Of a stretch of 64,000 nucleotides of DNA, positions 1 through 8,756 are shown one piece after another. The DNA is from Chryseobacterium angstadtii (GTDB lineage Bacteria > Bacteroidota > Bacteroidia > Flavobacteriales > Weeksellaceae). Numbering within the stretch: position 1 is the first letter of the stretch; each line of letters starts with the position of its first letter. The notes beneath the pieces were generated by a model, which was not told where the DNA came from, searched no databases, and saw only the letters and a list, made by a program, of their open reading frames with translations. The DNA is taken from contig NZ_LFND01000006.1 in NCBI RefSeq assembly GCF_001045465.1, forward strand, positions 248,001 to 312,000. Direction: 5' to 3'. Both the position numbers and the translations under genes were made by a program.

Positions 1-2
1 CT

Positions 3-473
3 AAAAAAGGAATTATTTGGTTGTTATATAAAGCAGGAAAAAATAATATTGAATTAATTAAAATGCCAGATGGCTTAAATTATAAAAAAAATGAAGTTTG
101 TATTGCTTATAGCTTTTCAAAAACTCAAAGAAGGTATACAGGAGCAGATTCTTTTGCTGGATTTATTGGATATTTAGCCAAATCTGGGTACAAACTAACC
201 ACAACGGGTAGTTGTTTTTCTGAAGGATCAAGCTTTCCAAGTCAGGAACATTGCAATGGAAGAAGTGTAGATACACTTTATTTAGGTGCTATTGAACAGG
301 ATCAAAAAGTAATAGACAATGCAATATTTTTCCATTTTACAGAAGTTTTAAAAGGCGTAAATACTTATTGTCAAAAGTTAAAAAGGGCAGGTAATGGAGG
401 CGCTCTTCATAATAGTCATTTACATTCTGGAAATTTTAATAGTCGTATTATAAAAATAATTAAAGAAAAATGA
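3..473 (+). CDS. C-terminal part of a LAS-type metallopeptidase (VanY/MepA-like)
   Basis: The reading frame is open to the left edge, so the true start lies outside the window. The visible part carries H-C-N-G-R-S-V-D (H-x6-D with the family Gly) and later S-H-L-H-S-G (H-x-H). These are the zinc-ligand motifs of LAS peptidases such as VanY, VanX and MepA, which cut peptidoglycan cross-links or stems. The stop codon overlaps the start of the following lipoprotein gene by 4 bp, as in toxin/immunity pairs. The DNA is clearly more A+T-rich than the chromosome to the right. Whether this is the C-terminal domain of a large secreted effector or a stand-alone enzyme cannot be seen. The fold assignment rests on two motifs. 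Confidence 0.6.
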   Translation, partial: KKGIIWLLYKAGKNNIELIKMPDGLNYKKNEVCIAYSFSKTQRRYTGADSFAGFIGYLAKSGYKLTTTGSCFSEGSSFPSQEHCNGRSVDTLYLGAIEQDQKVIDNAIFFHFTEVLKGVNTYCQKLKRAGNGGALHNSHLHSGNFNSRIIKIIKEK

Positions 474-1420
474 AAAACCTAGTTATTTTATTATCATTCA
501 TAAGCATATTTTCTTGCAAAAAAGCACAAGAGAACGTTTCAAAACCACCTTTTCCCCAAGAAACTTCCATTGATAAAAATTGGAGCGGTGATGTATTAAT
601 TTCAGATTTGAATTTTGTAAGCTCTATCAACTCAACTTGTAAATTAAATACTACTTTTTTTAATAGATCAGAAAAGCAAGTTGAACATGATGATGCAAAA
701 TGTGTTTTATCTAAAATTAAATTTGATTACGATAAATTAAATTCTATAAATAAAAAAAATATCATTGGAAAATTGAATTCTAATACAGAATTATTCATTA
801 AAAATTCAGTTGATAAAAACAATAATGCAGATTTAAGCTACCAAACAACATTGTATATAGAAAAAAATAAAACTATAACTGATTCAATTGTCATTTATCA
901 ATCTTTTAATTATTCAGAAGCATTAATCGTAAAAACAAAGTATTATTATCTTGATAAAAATGAAATTTATTTACTAGATGTCACAGAAGATGAATCCGGA
1001 GCAAATGTTGAAAAATGGGAGCATTATAAAATAAATTTTTCTGGCAGCGTATCTTTAATAAAACAAAATTTTTTTTTGAAAGATAATAATGTTACGAAAA
1101 CCAATATTGATCTTTGGAAAGGAGTATATCATTTTGAAGCATCAAACAGAGACGAGGCAAAAACCATTTTTGATATAATGATAAATTCATTGGAGGATAT
1201 TTCCTTAGCAGTCACTGAAGAAGGAAAAAAAAATAATTATTCTAAATTACACGCCGAAGAAGTTAATAATGGAAAAATTAAAATAAATTACGATAGTTCT
1301 TCTGGAGATATGGGGACTATTTATATTGAAAGATCTGACAACAATTACTTTATTTCGGGAAACCCAATATACTTTATCAATCCTGGGACTGATGAAATGC
1401 CTCTGCACAAATTGAAATAA
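470..1420 (+). CDS. Lipoprotein, possible immunity protein
   Basis: The 316-residue product starts with a lipoprotein signal whose lipobox ends ISIFSC-KK, so it should be anchored to a membrane facing the periplasm. I recognise no domain in the rest, which is lysine- and asparagine-rich and mostly beta-like. Its ATG overlaps the stop of the upstream peptidoglycan-peptidase-like gene (ATGA), so the two are translationally coupled. A periplasmic lipoprotein coupled to a wall hydrolase is the usual place for an immunity protein; that role is inference. A+T content is high, as in its neighbour. Confidence 0.6.
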   Translation: MKNLVILLSFISIFSCKKAQENVSKPPFPQETSIDKNWSGDVLISDLNFVSSINSTCKLNTTFFNRSEKQVEHDDAKCVLSKIKFDYDKLNSINKKNIIGKLNSNTELFIKNSVDKNNNADLSYQTTLYIEKNKTITDSIVIYQSFNYSEALIVKTKYYYLDKNEIYLLDVTEDESGANVEKWEHYKINFSGSVSLIKQNFFLKDNNVTKTNIDLWKGVYHFEASNRDEAKTIFDIMINSLEDISLAVTEEGKKNNYSKLHAEEVNNGKIKINYDSSSGDMGTIYIERSDNNYFISGNPIYFINPGTDEMPLHKLK

Positions 1421-1536
1421 TATTTAAAAATTCTTCTTTATTGATAATGATGTAAAAAGAGCCTCTTTTATTTCAAGCTTTTACTGTAAAAAATTGAATA
1501 GTCACTGAAATTAATATATCAAACATTTTATTCTAA

Positions 1537-2533
1537 ATGAAAGCAATAGTTCTCATACTATTAACAATAACCATACAAAGCTGTAATGGTCAGGAAAATA
1601 AAAAAACTGAACATACCAATAAAACAAAAACACAAGAAAAAAAGATATTAAAAACAAGCTCAGATAATACTTCATCAATTAACTTTTTTGATGATAAATA
1701 TAAAAACAATGGTTATTATATTCCCGATAATTTAAATGGAGAAATATACCCTATGTATTCTTACATGGATGAGGATATCGGAGCATTTTCCGTTAATTAT
1801 ATAGGTAAAACACAAGAAGAACAAGATTTTTGGAGTGTTTATAATCATAATGGATTTTTTAAAGACAAAAAAATTGAAAATATTTCTTCTAATTTAATAC
1901 AGGGAAGTTTAAAGTCTAGAGTTAAGAATTATTACATCATTGCAGATTATTTAGAAAAAAAAATACATTCAGAATTTTGATAAAATATCTGGAGAATTTG
2001 ACATTCATGATAACGCATTGGAATCTCTCTATATATATGACAATGGCAAATGGGTATTATTAGAAACAATTAAGAAAATTAATATCCCAAATAAAACACA
2101 ATCTTTTTTTTATGACCTAGCATCACAATATTTTAATAAAACTGAAAAAGAGCATTCGATATCAGCCTCTGGAATATGGGCGTTTAATTGCAATTCGAAC
2201 GCAAGGATTGTTTTTTTACCAAATCTTAATAGCACCCAATTTACCATTCCAGGCAGATTTTCAATGAATGCTGAACTAAAAAAAATTGGACTCAACAAGT
2301 ATGAGCTCTATTTCACTGACTTTCCACCCATCATTCCCCTTCCGGATGAAATGCAAAATTGGGAAAACATTGATAATAAAAAGCCTGTAGGTATTCTTGA
2401 AATTATTAATGAATCAAAAATAAATTTAACCTGGTTTGGATTCTACTACAAGAAAACAAAGAAATATATACAGACCGAAAACCCTTTCAATAAAAATAGT
2501 TCTAAAGCAACTATTATCAATTGCCCAGAGTAA
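1537..2533 (+). pseudogene. Lipoprotein gene split by a +1 frameshift in an A9 run
   Basis: The first frame (1537-1980) begins with a lipobox (TITIQSC-NG) and stops after 147 codons. The second frame is open from 1961 to 2533 and continues the protein as Y-I-Q-N-F-D-K-I-S-G-E-F before the TTG at 2018. The two frames meet in nine A residues at 1955-1963, and removing one A joins them into one product of about 331 residues. Causes could be a true inactivating mutation, phase variation by slippage, translational slippage, or a sequencing error. The protein has no domain I know. It sits in the A+T-rich block with the other lipoprotein genes and may be another immunity-like gene. Confidence 0.65.
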
Positions 2534-2628
2534 TTCTTAGTAAACCCTTTTAAACTCTCGATTAAATCAATTTCAAAAAAAATATTCATTATTTTAAACC
2601 TATTTTTAAGATTTAAAATCCCCCTTCC

Positions 2629-3111
2629 ATGAAAAAAACAAGCCTCATCTGCCTCAGTCTTCTGGCTTTTATCAGCTGTAAAAATGAATCAAAAAAAGCA
2701 GTAAACGAAATGGTAACAGTTAAAAAAGACAGTGCAATTCTTAAAAATCATGCGGTAGAAAGCTCTCTTGTCACTGTAACTAAAGAAATTCCATCATCTA
2801 AAAAGTGTACCGAAAAACAGATAGAATATGAAACCGAACAGGAATGCATCTTTACCAATACCTCTATTCATGAAGTCTATAGAAGAACAATAAAAGATAA
2901 AGAAGTAGAAAAAGCTGAACTTCTACCGGCCGATCTACCAAAAGAGAGCACCACAAAAGAAATCAACAAAGATGGCCTGATTTCCATAACCTATACCGTA
3001 ACTCCTAAAAAGACCGATATTGAATTTTTCTTTGAAGGAGGCGCCACTACTTTAAGCCTGGAACAACATGAAAAAAATATCAAAAGAACTATTATACACA
3101 GCGCAGATTAA
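2629..3111 (+). CDS. Small lipoprotein of unknown function
   Basis: The 160-residue product begins with a lipoprotein signal (LLAFISC-KN after a Lys-Lys start), then a charged stretch with no recognised domain. A Cys pair (KKC, QEC) follows around residues 63 and 76. It ends shortly before the tyrA leader and has its own start context, so it is probably transcribed alone or with the lipoprotein genes to its left. Function unknown. Confidence 0.6.
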   Translation: MKKTSLICLSLLAFISCKNESKKAVNEMVTVKKDSAILKNHAVESSLVTVTKEIPSSKKCTEKQIEYETEQECIFTNTSIHEVYRRTIKDKEVEKAELLPADLPKESTTKEINKDGLISITYTVTPKKTDIEFFFEGGATTLSLEQHEKNIKRTIIHSAD

Positions 3112-3150
3112 TTTAAACCAAAAATAGACAGAGTTTAAAAAAAAAATTTA

Positions 3151-3158
3151 TACCTTCG
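3151..3158 (+). promoter_or_regulatory. -7 promoter element for the tyrA leader
   Basis: TACCTTCG matches the Bacteroidota -7 consensus TAnnTTTG with one change. It would place the transcript start at about 3163-3165, on the leader-peptide start codon, so the leader mRNA may be leaderless. Confidence 0.45.
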
Positions 3159-3162
3159 CTTT

Positions 3163-3219
3163 GTGAATTTCAATAAAGGAACATATTATTATAGAATTTT
3201 AAACTCAGATTTGGGCTAG
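3163..3219 (+). CDS. Tyr-rich leader peptide of the tyrA attenuator
   Basis: An 18-codon frame starting GTG reads MNFNKGTYYYRILNSDLG and stops with TAG. It has three consecutive TAT (Tyr) codons at 3184-3192. It lies between a -7 element and an intrinsic terminator, just upstream of the gene for the tyrosine-branch enzyme prephenate dehydrogenase. This is the layout of an amino-acid attenuator, where a ribosome stalled at Tyr codons prevents termination. No Shine-Dalgarno sequence is visible, which fits a leaderless start. No ATG is available in frame. Confidence 0.75.
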   Translation: MNFNKGTYYYRILNSDLG

Positions 3220-3253
3220 GATTCTTATGAACATAACTTAAAACCTCGTCCCA
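3212..3253 (+). promoter_or_regulatory. Antiterminator pairing of the tyrA attenuator
   Basis: TGGG and AGG at 3212-3220, overlapping the leader stop codon, can pair with CCT and CCCA at 3244-3253, which include the 5' arm of the terminator. A ribosome stalled at the Tyr codons would leave 3212-3220 free to pair, giving read-through. A ribosome at the stop codon would cover it, giving termination. Pairing was worked out by eye, with a small internal mismatch. Confidence 0.6.
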
Positions 3254-3267
3254 GGACGGGGTTTTTT
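3244..3267 (+). terminator. Attenuator terminator before tyrA
   Basis: Stem CCTCGTC / GACGGGG (one G-U pair) with a CCAG loop, followed by six T. It lies 20 bp before the tyrA ATG and downstream of the Tyr-codon leader peptide. Confidence 0.8.
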
Positions 3268-3287
3268 ATTTTTTAAAATTAAGAAAG

Positions 3288-4130
3288 ATGAAAATAAGTA
3301 TTATTGGTGCAGGTTTAATCGGAGGTTCAATGGCTTTAAAATTAAGGGAAAAGGGCCTTGCAGATTTCATCTACGGAATAGACAACAATCAGGAGCATAT
3401 TAAAAAAGCACTGGAACTTCATATTATAGATGCAGGTACAGACCTTGAATATGGAATAAAAAATGCCGACTTTATTATTTTAGCCATACCTGTAGATGCT
3501 GCCAGAAAGCTGCTTCCAACCGTTTTGGATCTGATCTCTGATCATCAGACCGTAATGGATGCCGGATCTACAAAAGCCGGAATTGTAAAAGCTGTGAAAG
3601 ACCATCCGAAACGCTCCCGCTTCGTTGCTTTTCACCCGATGTGGGGTACAGAAAACAGCGGACCTGCTTCTGCCATTTCAGACAGTTTTTCAGGAAAAGC
3701 CGGCGTCATCTGCAATAAGGAAGAATCTGCTCCCGACGCCCTTCAGTTAGTGGAAAAAGTAGCAGAAAGCCTTGATATGCATCTTATTTATATGGATGCA
3801 GAAGATCATGATATCCATACTGCTTATATATCCCATATTTCCCACATTACCTCTTACGCACTGGCCAATACTGTTTTGGAAAAAGAACGCGAGGAAGAGA
3901 CGATTTTTCAGCTTGCCAGCTCAGGTTTTTCAAGCACGGTGCGTCTTGCCAAATCACATCCTGAAATGTGGGTTCCGATATTTAAACAAAATAAAGAAAA
4001 CGTTCTGGACGTACTTAATGAGCATATCACGCAGCTTCGAAAATTCAAGGCTGCCCTGGAAAAAGAAAATTACGAATACCTTGAGGAGCTAATCAGCAAT
4101 GCCAACAGGATAAGAGGTATTTTAAGATAA
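3288..4130 (+). CDS. tyrA: Prephenate dehydrogenase
   Basis: TyrA oxidises prephenate to 4-hydroxyphenylpyruvate with NAD, committing chorismate to tyrosine. The 280-residue length fits a stand-alone TyrA without chorismate mutase or ACT domain. A Rossmann nucleotide-binding motif GAGLIGGS occurs at residues 7-14, and the family motif HPMWGTENSG at 116-125. The C-terminal half contains the His-rich SHISHIT segment of the helical dimerisation region. Expression should be set by the Tyr-codon attenuator directly upstream. No other aromatic-pathway gene is adjacent, so it is probably transcribed alone. Confidence 0.9.
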   Translation: MKISIIGAGLIGGSMALKLREKGLADFIYGIDNNQEHIKKALELHIIDAGTDLEYGIKNADFIILAIPVDAARKLLPTVLDLISDHQTVMDAGSTKAGIVKAVKDHPKRSRFVAFHPMWGTENSGPASAISDSFSGKAGVICNKEESAPDALQLVEKVAESLDMHLIYMDAEDHDIHTAYISHISHITSYALANTVLEKEREEETIFQLASSGFSSTVRLAKSHPEMWVPIFKQNKENVLDVLNEHITQLRKFKAALEKENYEYLEELISNANRIRGILR

Positions 4131-4136
4131 AAGAAG

Positions 4137-4330
4137 TTGAGAGGCGAAAGGGCAAAGAAAGCAAAGATGCAAAGAAAGCAAATGATCCGATTAACAAATT
4201 TGCTTTTTAGCCATTTTCCTTCTTTGCTTCCTTTGCCCTTTTACTTTTTACTTTTTAGCTTCCTTCGCCTTCTCAGCTTTCTTTGCCTTCTTAGCATTTT
4301 TGCCATTTTACTCCTAAATAAATCAAAAGC
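4137..4330. repeat. Imperfect inverted repeat of aaag/ctttgcc words
   Basis: The left part is built of GGCAAAGAAAGCAAAG-like words and the right part of CTTTCTTTGCCTTCTTAGC-like words, so the segment can fold on itself. A related stretch (cagctttctttgccc) recurs at 20556-20570. The 106-codon frame across it is compositionally driven and I do not call it a gene. The rest of the gap to 4479 holds a CCTGCCACCTACCATCTGC-type word repeat at about 4365-4392 and the promoter of the next operon. Confidence 0.5.
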
Positions 4331-4479
4331 TGTACCTTCAAACTGCGACCACCCATCCCTACAACCTGCCACCTACCATCTGCTACCTAAAGCGCTCCCA
4401 TTTTTCGCCAACTATTTAACTTTATTAAAAAACATTTTAACTTTATTAAAATAAATTGTATTTTCGTAAAAAATAATTC

Positions 4480-4752
4480 ATGAAACTTCCGACGGTCTGT
4501 CCAAGTTGCGACAATACTTTAAACGTAAGCCAGATGAAATGCCCCAACTGCAAAACAGAGATAAGCGGCGACTACGAACTTCCCGTTCTGCTCAAACTGA
4601 ACCGGGAAGAGCAGGAATTTGTTCTCAATTTTTTTCTTTCCAGCGGCAGCATTAAAGAAATGGCCAAGCAGGCAGGACTATCCTATCCTACCATGAGAAA
4701 TAAAATGGATGATCTTATTACCAAAGTAGAACAGTTAAAAACCAATCTTTAA
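4480..4752 (+). CDS. DUF2089-type zinc-ribbon protein
   Basis: The 90-residue product has a zinc ribbon with Cys at 7, 10, 21 and 24 (CPSC and CPNC). A C-terminal helix-turn-helix-like segment (IKEMAKQAGLSYPTMRNKMDDL) follows. This arrangement matches DUF2089 proteins, which are small likely DNA-binding proteins. It is the first gene of an apparent operon with the membrane protein (7 bp gap) and serine hydrolase (5 bp gap) downstream, and may regulate it. Confidence 0.75.
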   Translation: MKLPTVCPSCDNTLNVSQMKCPNCKTEISGDYELPVLLKLNREEQEFVLNFFLSSGSIKEMAKQAGLSYPTMRNKMDDLITKVEQLKTNL

Positions 4753-4759
4753 ACTCATT

Positions 4760-5344
4760 ATGATGAACTGGAAAACTATTTTTAATCCTTTCGGAAGATT
4801 TGATGATAGGCTGCTTCTCACGGTCGGACTTATTTCCACAGCTTTGGCAATTGTAATGGGCTACTGGACCGGAAGCTACTTCAGCAGTATTTATAAAATT
4901 AATAATTTAGATCGGGTAACCCTTCAGGCGGTGGCTGTTCCCACCTTAATAAGCTTTGCTTCTGCCATCATTATTCTTTTCATATTGGGAAAGATTTTAA
5001 ACAACAAAACAAGGCTTATTGATATCGTCAATACCGTACTCATTTCACAGCTTGTACTAATCATTCTGCAGGCTACGGATAAAATACCTTTTATAAAAAA
5101 TGCCCAGGACAGAATGATCGGTCTTCAGGGTAAACCATCAGAAGCTTTACCCATTGGAGATCTTATGATCGTGGTAGGTATGGCTTCATTCGCACTTATC
5201 ATTTTAATTTACAGCATCACCATCTATTACAACGGCTTTAAAACAGCCACCAATATCAAAAAATGGCAGCATATTGTTCTTTTTACAGCTGTATCATTAA
5301 TTATGACTTTGATATGCCAGATTGTAACATCTAAATACTTTTAA
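4760..5344 (+). CDS. Yip1-like integral membrane protein
   Basis: The 194-residue protein has five apparent transmembrane segments, beginning around residues 17-40 and ending with a C-terminal helix near 170-190. The short NPFGRFDDRLLL start and spaced helices resemble the YIP1/YIF1 superfamily (DUF1282-like). It lies between the DUF2089 gene and the serine hydrolase gene with 5-7 bp gaps, so one transcript is likely. No catalytic residues are apparent and the function is unknown. Confidence 0.6.
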   Translation: MMNWKTIFNPFGRFDDRLLLTVGLISTALAIVMGYWTGSYFSSIYKINNLDRVTLQAVAVPTLISFASAIIILFILGKILNNKTRLIDIVNTVLISQLVLIILQATDKIPFIKNAQDRMIGLQGKPSEALPIGDLMIVVGMASFALIILIYSITIYYNGFKTATNIKKWQHIVLFTAVSLIMTLICQIVTSKYF

Positions 5345-5349
5345 ATATC

Positions 5350-6984
5350 ATGAAAATTAAATTCTTATGGGTGCTGGTCTTTCTGGCACACCTTTGTCAC
5401 GCCCAGATTGAAGGAGTCTGGAACGGGGAAGTAGACATCCAGACGATGAAACTTCCTGTAATATTAAAGATTAAAAAAGGTTCTGAAGGGTATTCTTCTC
5501 TGCTCAACAGTCCTCAACAAAGCAAGGATGACATTCCTGTAGATAAAACCGTCTTCATTAATAACGAGCTTAGTTTTGACATCAAAAAACTCAATGCCAG
5601 CTATAAAGGTGTTTTCAGGGAAGACCATTTCGAAGGAAACCTGAATCAAAATGGAAGAACTTTTCCTCTTAATTTATTCAGAGAAATCCCAGCTAAAGCT
5701 CCTGAAGTTTCCTATCTGAACGGAAAAGCCATTAACAGGGAAAAAATAGATGATTTTCTGGATTATATTGCTCGGAATAATCAGGGAATCGGAAGTGTAT
5801 CTATTTCCAGGAATGGTGTTCAGGAATATCATAAAGATTTTGGCCAGCAGCAGTTAAAAGGGATCACTTATGACAAAGACACCCAATACCAGATAGGGTC
5901 CATCAGCAAGATGATTACAGCCGTTATGCTGATGCAGCTTGTGGAAAACGGAAAGCTTAAACTGGAAGAAAAACTATCGAAATATTATCCGGAAATTCCT
6001 AATGCACAAAAAATTACTCTGCATCAGATGCTGAATCATACCAGCGGACTTGGTGATTATGTAGGGGAAGAGGAAGACAACTGGCTTTTCGGGAAAGCTG
6101 CGGTAGGTGACAAAGCTATTATTGCAGAGATCAAAAAGCAAGGCGTCAGTTTTGAACCCGGAAAGAAAACCAAATATTCCAATTCCGCTTATTTCCTTTT
6201 AAGCCGGATTTTAGAAAGACTTAATAACAAACCATACAATATTTTATTAAAAGAAAATATTACCGATAAAGCAGGAATGAAACATACTTTCTCTGTATTG
6301 GATCAACCTAAAAATGTGTTTAAATCCTATAAATTCAATGGAAAAAACTGGGAGGAAGTCCGTGATTTCAATTTCCGAAACTGTATTGGATTGGGAGATA
6401 TTGTTTCTACTACGGAGGATATGAATACCTTTATGAATGCCTTATTCAGTGGGAGTTTCATCAAAAAAGAAACCCTTGATATGATGATTTCCAATAAGGA
6501 GGAAAAGGTTTTCGGAACAGGAATTATGAAAGTTCCTTTTTACAATATTACAGCTTACGGACATGGCGGTGATACGGCAGGCTCTCACTCCATTTTATCT
6601 TACGAACCTGTGGACAAGCTTTCTTTTGCGATCACTATTAATGGTGAAAATATGCGCCACAACGATCTGTATGTGGGTGTTTTAAATTTACTGTATGGAA
6701 GAGATTATCAATACCCATCATTTGATACAGAAAAACCGGAGACCGATCTCAAAAAATACGAAGGGGAATATGAAACAAAGGAAATTCCTATTCCTTTAAC
6801 AGTATTTTCAAAAGACGGATCTTTATTTGCTCAGGGAAAAGGACAACCTGAATTCCCACTGAAAAAAATGGAGAAAAATAAATATCAGTTTGAGCAAGCA
6901 GGTATCATTATTTTGTTCTTACCCGAAAGTAAGCAGATGGAGCTCACTCAGAACGGGAAGACGTTTTTGCTTACTAAAAAATAG
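5350..6984 (+). CDS. Serine hydrolase of the class C beta-lactamase family
   Basis: The 544-residue protein has a signal peptide ending LCHAQ near residue 19, so it is exported. The beta-lactamase/DD-peptidase-like domain has S-I-S-K at 184-187 (nucleophile and lysine), Y-S-N at 276-278 and H-G-G at 405-407, all three family motifs. A domain of about 110 residues precedes it and a lipocalin-like C-terminal part of about 80 residues follows. Such proteins are usually esterases or peptidases rather than resistance enzymes; the substrate cannot be told. It is the last gene of the DUF2089-Yip1 operon. Confidence 0.8.
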   Translation: MKIKFLWVLVFLAHLCHAQIEGVWNGEVDIQTMKLPVILKIKKGSEGYSSLLNSPQQSKDDIPVDKTVFINNELSFDIKKLNASYKGVFREDHFEGNLNQNGRTFPLNLFREIPAKAPEVSYLNGKAINREKIDDFLDYIARNNQGIGSVSISRNGVQEYHKDFGQQQLKGITYDKDTQYQIGSISKMITAVMLMQLVENGKLKLEEKLSKYYPEIPNAQKITLHQMLNHTSGLGDYVGEEEDNWLFGKAAVGDKAIIAEIKKQGVSFEPGKKTKYSNSAYFLLSRILERLNNKPYNILLKENITDKAGMKHTFSVLDQPKNVFKSYKFNGKNWEEVRDFNFRNCIGLGDIVSTTEDMNTFMNALFSGSFIKKETLDMMISNKEEKVFGTGIMKVPFYNITAYGHGGDTAGSHSILSYEPVDKLSFAITINGENMRHNDLYVGVLNLLYGRDYQYPSFDTEKPETDLKKYEGEYETKEIPIPLTVFSKDGSLFAQGKGQPEFPLKKMEKNKYQFEQAGIIILFLPESKQMELTQNGKTFLLTKK

Positions 6985-7086
6985 TCTGTCTTTTAAACCA
7001 TTAAGATCTTTTAAGTTTTTAAGAATAATAAGCTGAGCTATGCTTTAAGCGCTGTGACAAAAAGCAAATTTACATTGAATCATAAA

Positions 7087-7117
7087 AAAATCCTTAGACT
7101 CATCATCTAAGGATTTT
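7087..7117. terminator. Bidirectional terminator
   Basis: AAAATCCTTAGA and TCTAAGGATTTT form a 12-bp stem with a 7-nt loop, flanked by A and T runs. It separates the convergent serine hydrolase and serine dehydratase genes. Confidence 0.8.
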
Positions 7118-7142
7118 ATATGTAGAACCGTTTGGTTTTCTT

Positions 7143-8561
7143 TTAACATTCAGGGACGTTTACTGCAATAGCCAGTCCACCTTCTGAGGTTTCTTTAAAA
7201 CGATCACTCATAGATAAAGCGGTTTCCCACATCGTCTGAATTACTTCGTCCAGGGTTACTTTTGCTTTTGTAGGATCACTTTCCAGTGCGATATTCGCTG
7301 CTGTAATGGCTTTCATGGCTCCCATTGTATTTCTTTCGATACATGGAATCTGTACCAGTCCTTTAATCGGGTCGCAGGTAAGCCCCAAGTGATGTTCCAT
7401 CGCAATTTCTGCTGCCATCAGAACCTGTCCTATACTTCCTCCTAAAATTTCAGTAAGTCCTGCCGCTGCCATCGCTGAGGAAACTCCGATTTCCGCCTGA
7501 CATCCACCCATTGCTGCTGAAATGGTAGCATTTTTCTTAAACAGGGTTCCAATTTCTCCGGCTACAAGAAGAAATCTTACGATATCATCTTCACTGATAA
7601 ATTCGGTAAATGCCTGCGAATACATCAATACTGCCGGAATTACTCCACTCGCTCCATTGGTAGGCGCAGTAATAATTCTTCCGAAACTTGCATTTTCTTC
7701 GTTAACTGCCAGTGCAAAACAGGCAATCCATTTATTGATATTGGTGAAATTTTCTTCCGCATCTACTACCAGCTTGAACCATTCGTCGATATTTTTATAG
7801 ACTTTGTCGCCCAAAAGTTTTCTGTTGATTCCCGCAGCTCTTCTGGTTACATTCAGGCCTCCCGGAAGTACACCTTCTTTATTAACCCCTTTGTAGATGC
7901 ATTCTTTAATATTTCTCCAGATATTCAGGGCTTCTTTTCTGGTTTCCTCCTGAGATCTCCAGCTTTCTTCGTTAATCAGAATCAGGTCTGAAAATCTTTT
8001 AAATCCAAGTTTCTCACAATATTTTACAATATCCGAACCGTGATGACATGGATACAATGTTCGGACACATTGTTTTTGTATTGAATTTTTTTCCTGACTT
8101 GCAATAAATCCACCTCCTACAGAATAAAAATCCTGAACAAGCTCTGTTCCGTCTTCGAAAACAGCTTTAAAAATCATTCCGTTAGGATGGAAATCAAGGG
8201 ATTTCTGCATATTCAAAACCAAATGATATCCGTAGACAAAGGGAATTTCTTTTTCCCCGCCTAAATGAATAACCTGGTCTTTTTTTATTTTTTCTATCTT
8301 TTCATCAATTTTTGATGTATTGATGGTTGTAAAATCTTCGCCATTCAATCCAAGCATCCCGGCAATATCTGTCCCGTGCCCGATTCCCGTTTTAGCTAAA
8401 GAGCCAAAAAATTCAAGGAAAACCTCTTTCACCTCTGCGATTGATCTTTCCCTTTTTATAATTCTGATAAATGCAGAAGCTGCATTCCAGGGCCCCATCG
8501 TGTGCGAACTGGATGGCCCTATTCCTACTTTAATAATCTCAAAAACCGATATTGATTCCAT
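7143..8561 (-). CDS. sdaA: L-serine ammonia-lyase, iron-sulfur dependent, single chain
   Basis: The enzyme deaminates L-serine to pyruvate and ammonia using a [4Fe-4S] cluster. The product has the beta domain first (VGIGPSSSHTMGPW near the N terminus) and then the alpha domain with TAPTNGASGVIPAVL, AMGGCQAEIG and LTCDPIKGLVQIPCIERN, giving the cluster cysteines. I start at the ATG at 8561 (MESISVFEIIKVG), the family start; the frame opens 17 codons further out without support. It is convergent with the serine hydrolase gene and appears to be a single-gene unit. Confidence 0.92.
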   Translation of the reverse strand: MESISVFEIIKVGIGPSSSHTMGPWNAASAFIRIIKRERSIAEVKEVFLEFFGSLAKTGIGHGTDIAGMLGLNGEDFTTINTSKIDEKIEKIKKDQVIHLGGEKEIPFVYGYHLVLNMQKSLDFHPNGMIFKAVFEDGTELVQDFYSVGGGFIASQEKNSIQKQCVRTLYPCHHGSDIVKYCEKLGFKRFSDLILINEESWRSQEETRKEALNIWRNIKECIYKGVNKEGVLPGGLNVTRRAAGINRKLLGDKVYKNIDEWFKLVVDAEENFTNINKWIACFALAVNEENASFGRIITAPTNGASGVIPAVLMYSQAFTEFISEDDIVRFLLVAGEIGTLFKKNATISAAMGGCQAEIGVSSAMAAAGLTEILGGSIGQVLMAAEIAMEHHLGLTCDPIKGLVQIPCIERNTMGAMKAITAANIALESDPTKAKVTLDEVIQTMWETALSMSDRFKETSEGGLAIAVNVPEC

Positions 8562-8756
8562 AAATGACTGATCATTTTTCCTCGTCAAACAAAGATACGC
8601 GATAAATCCCAATAAAAGTATCCACGGATCTCAGAATTAATAACACTTTACAAATCATGAGATCCCTTTTAAAAACCTATTTTTGTAAATTAGCTGATAC
8701 TATGTTGTCTTCACAACCCGTCATAGGCTTCTCTCCTTTTAATTTAATTATTTTGA

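Noticed and set aside
4137..4454. 106-codon open frame after tyrA
   Set aside because: It runs through a self-complementary word repeat (aaag/ctttgcc) with skewed composition and no domain.
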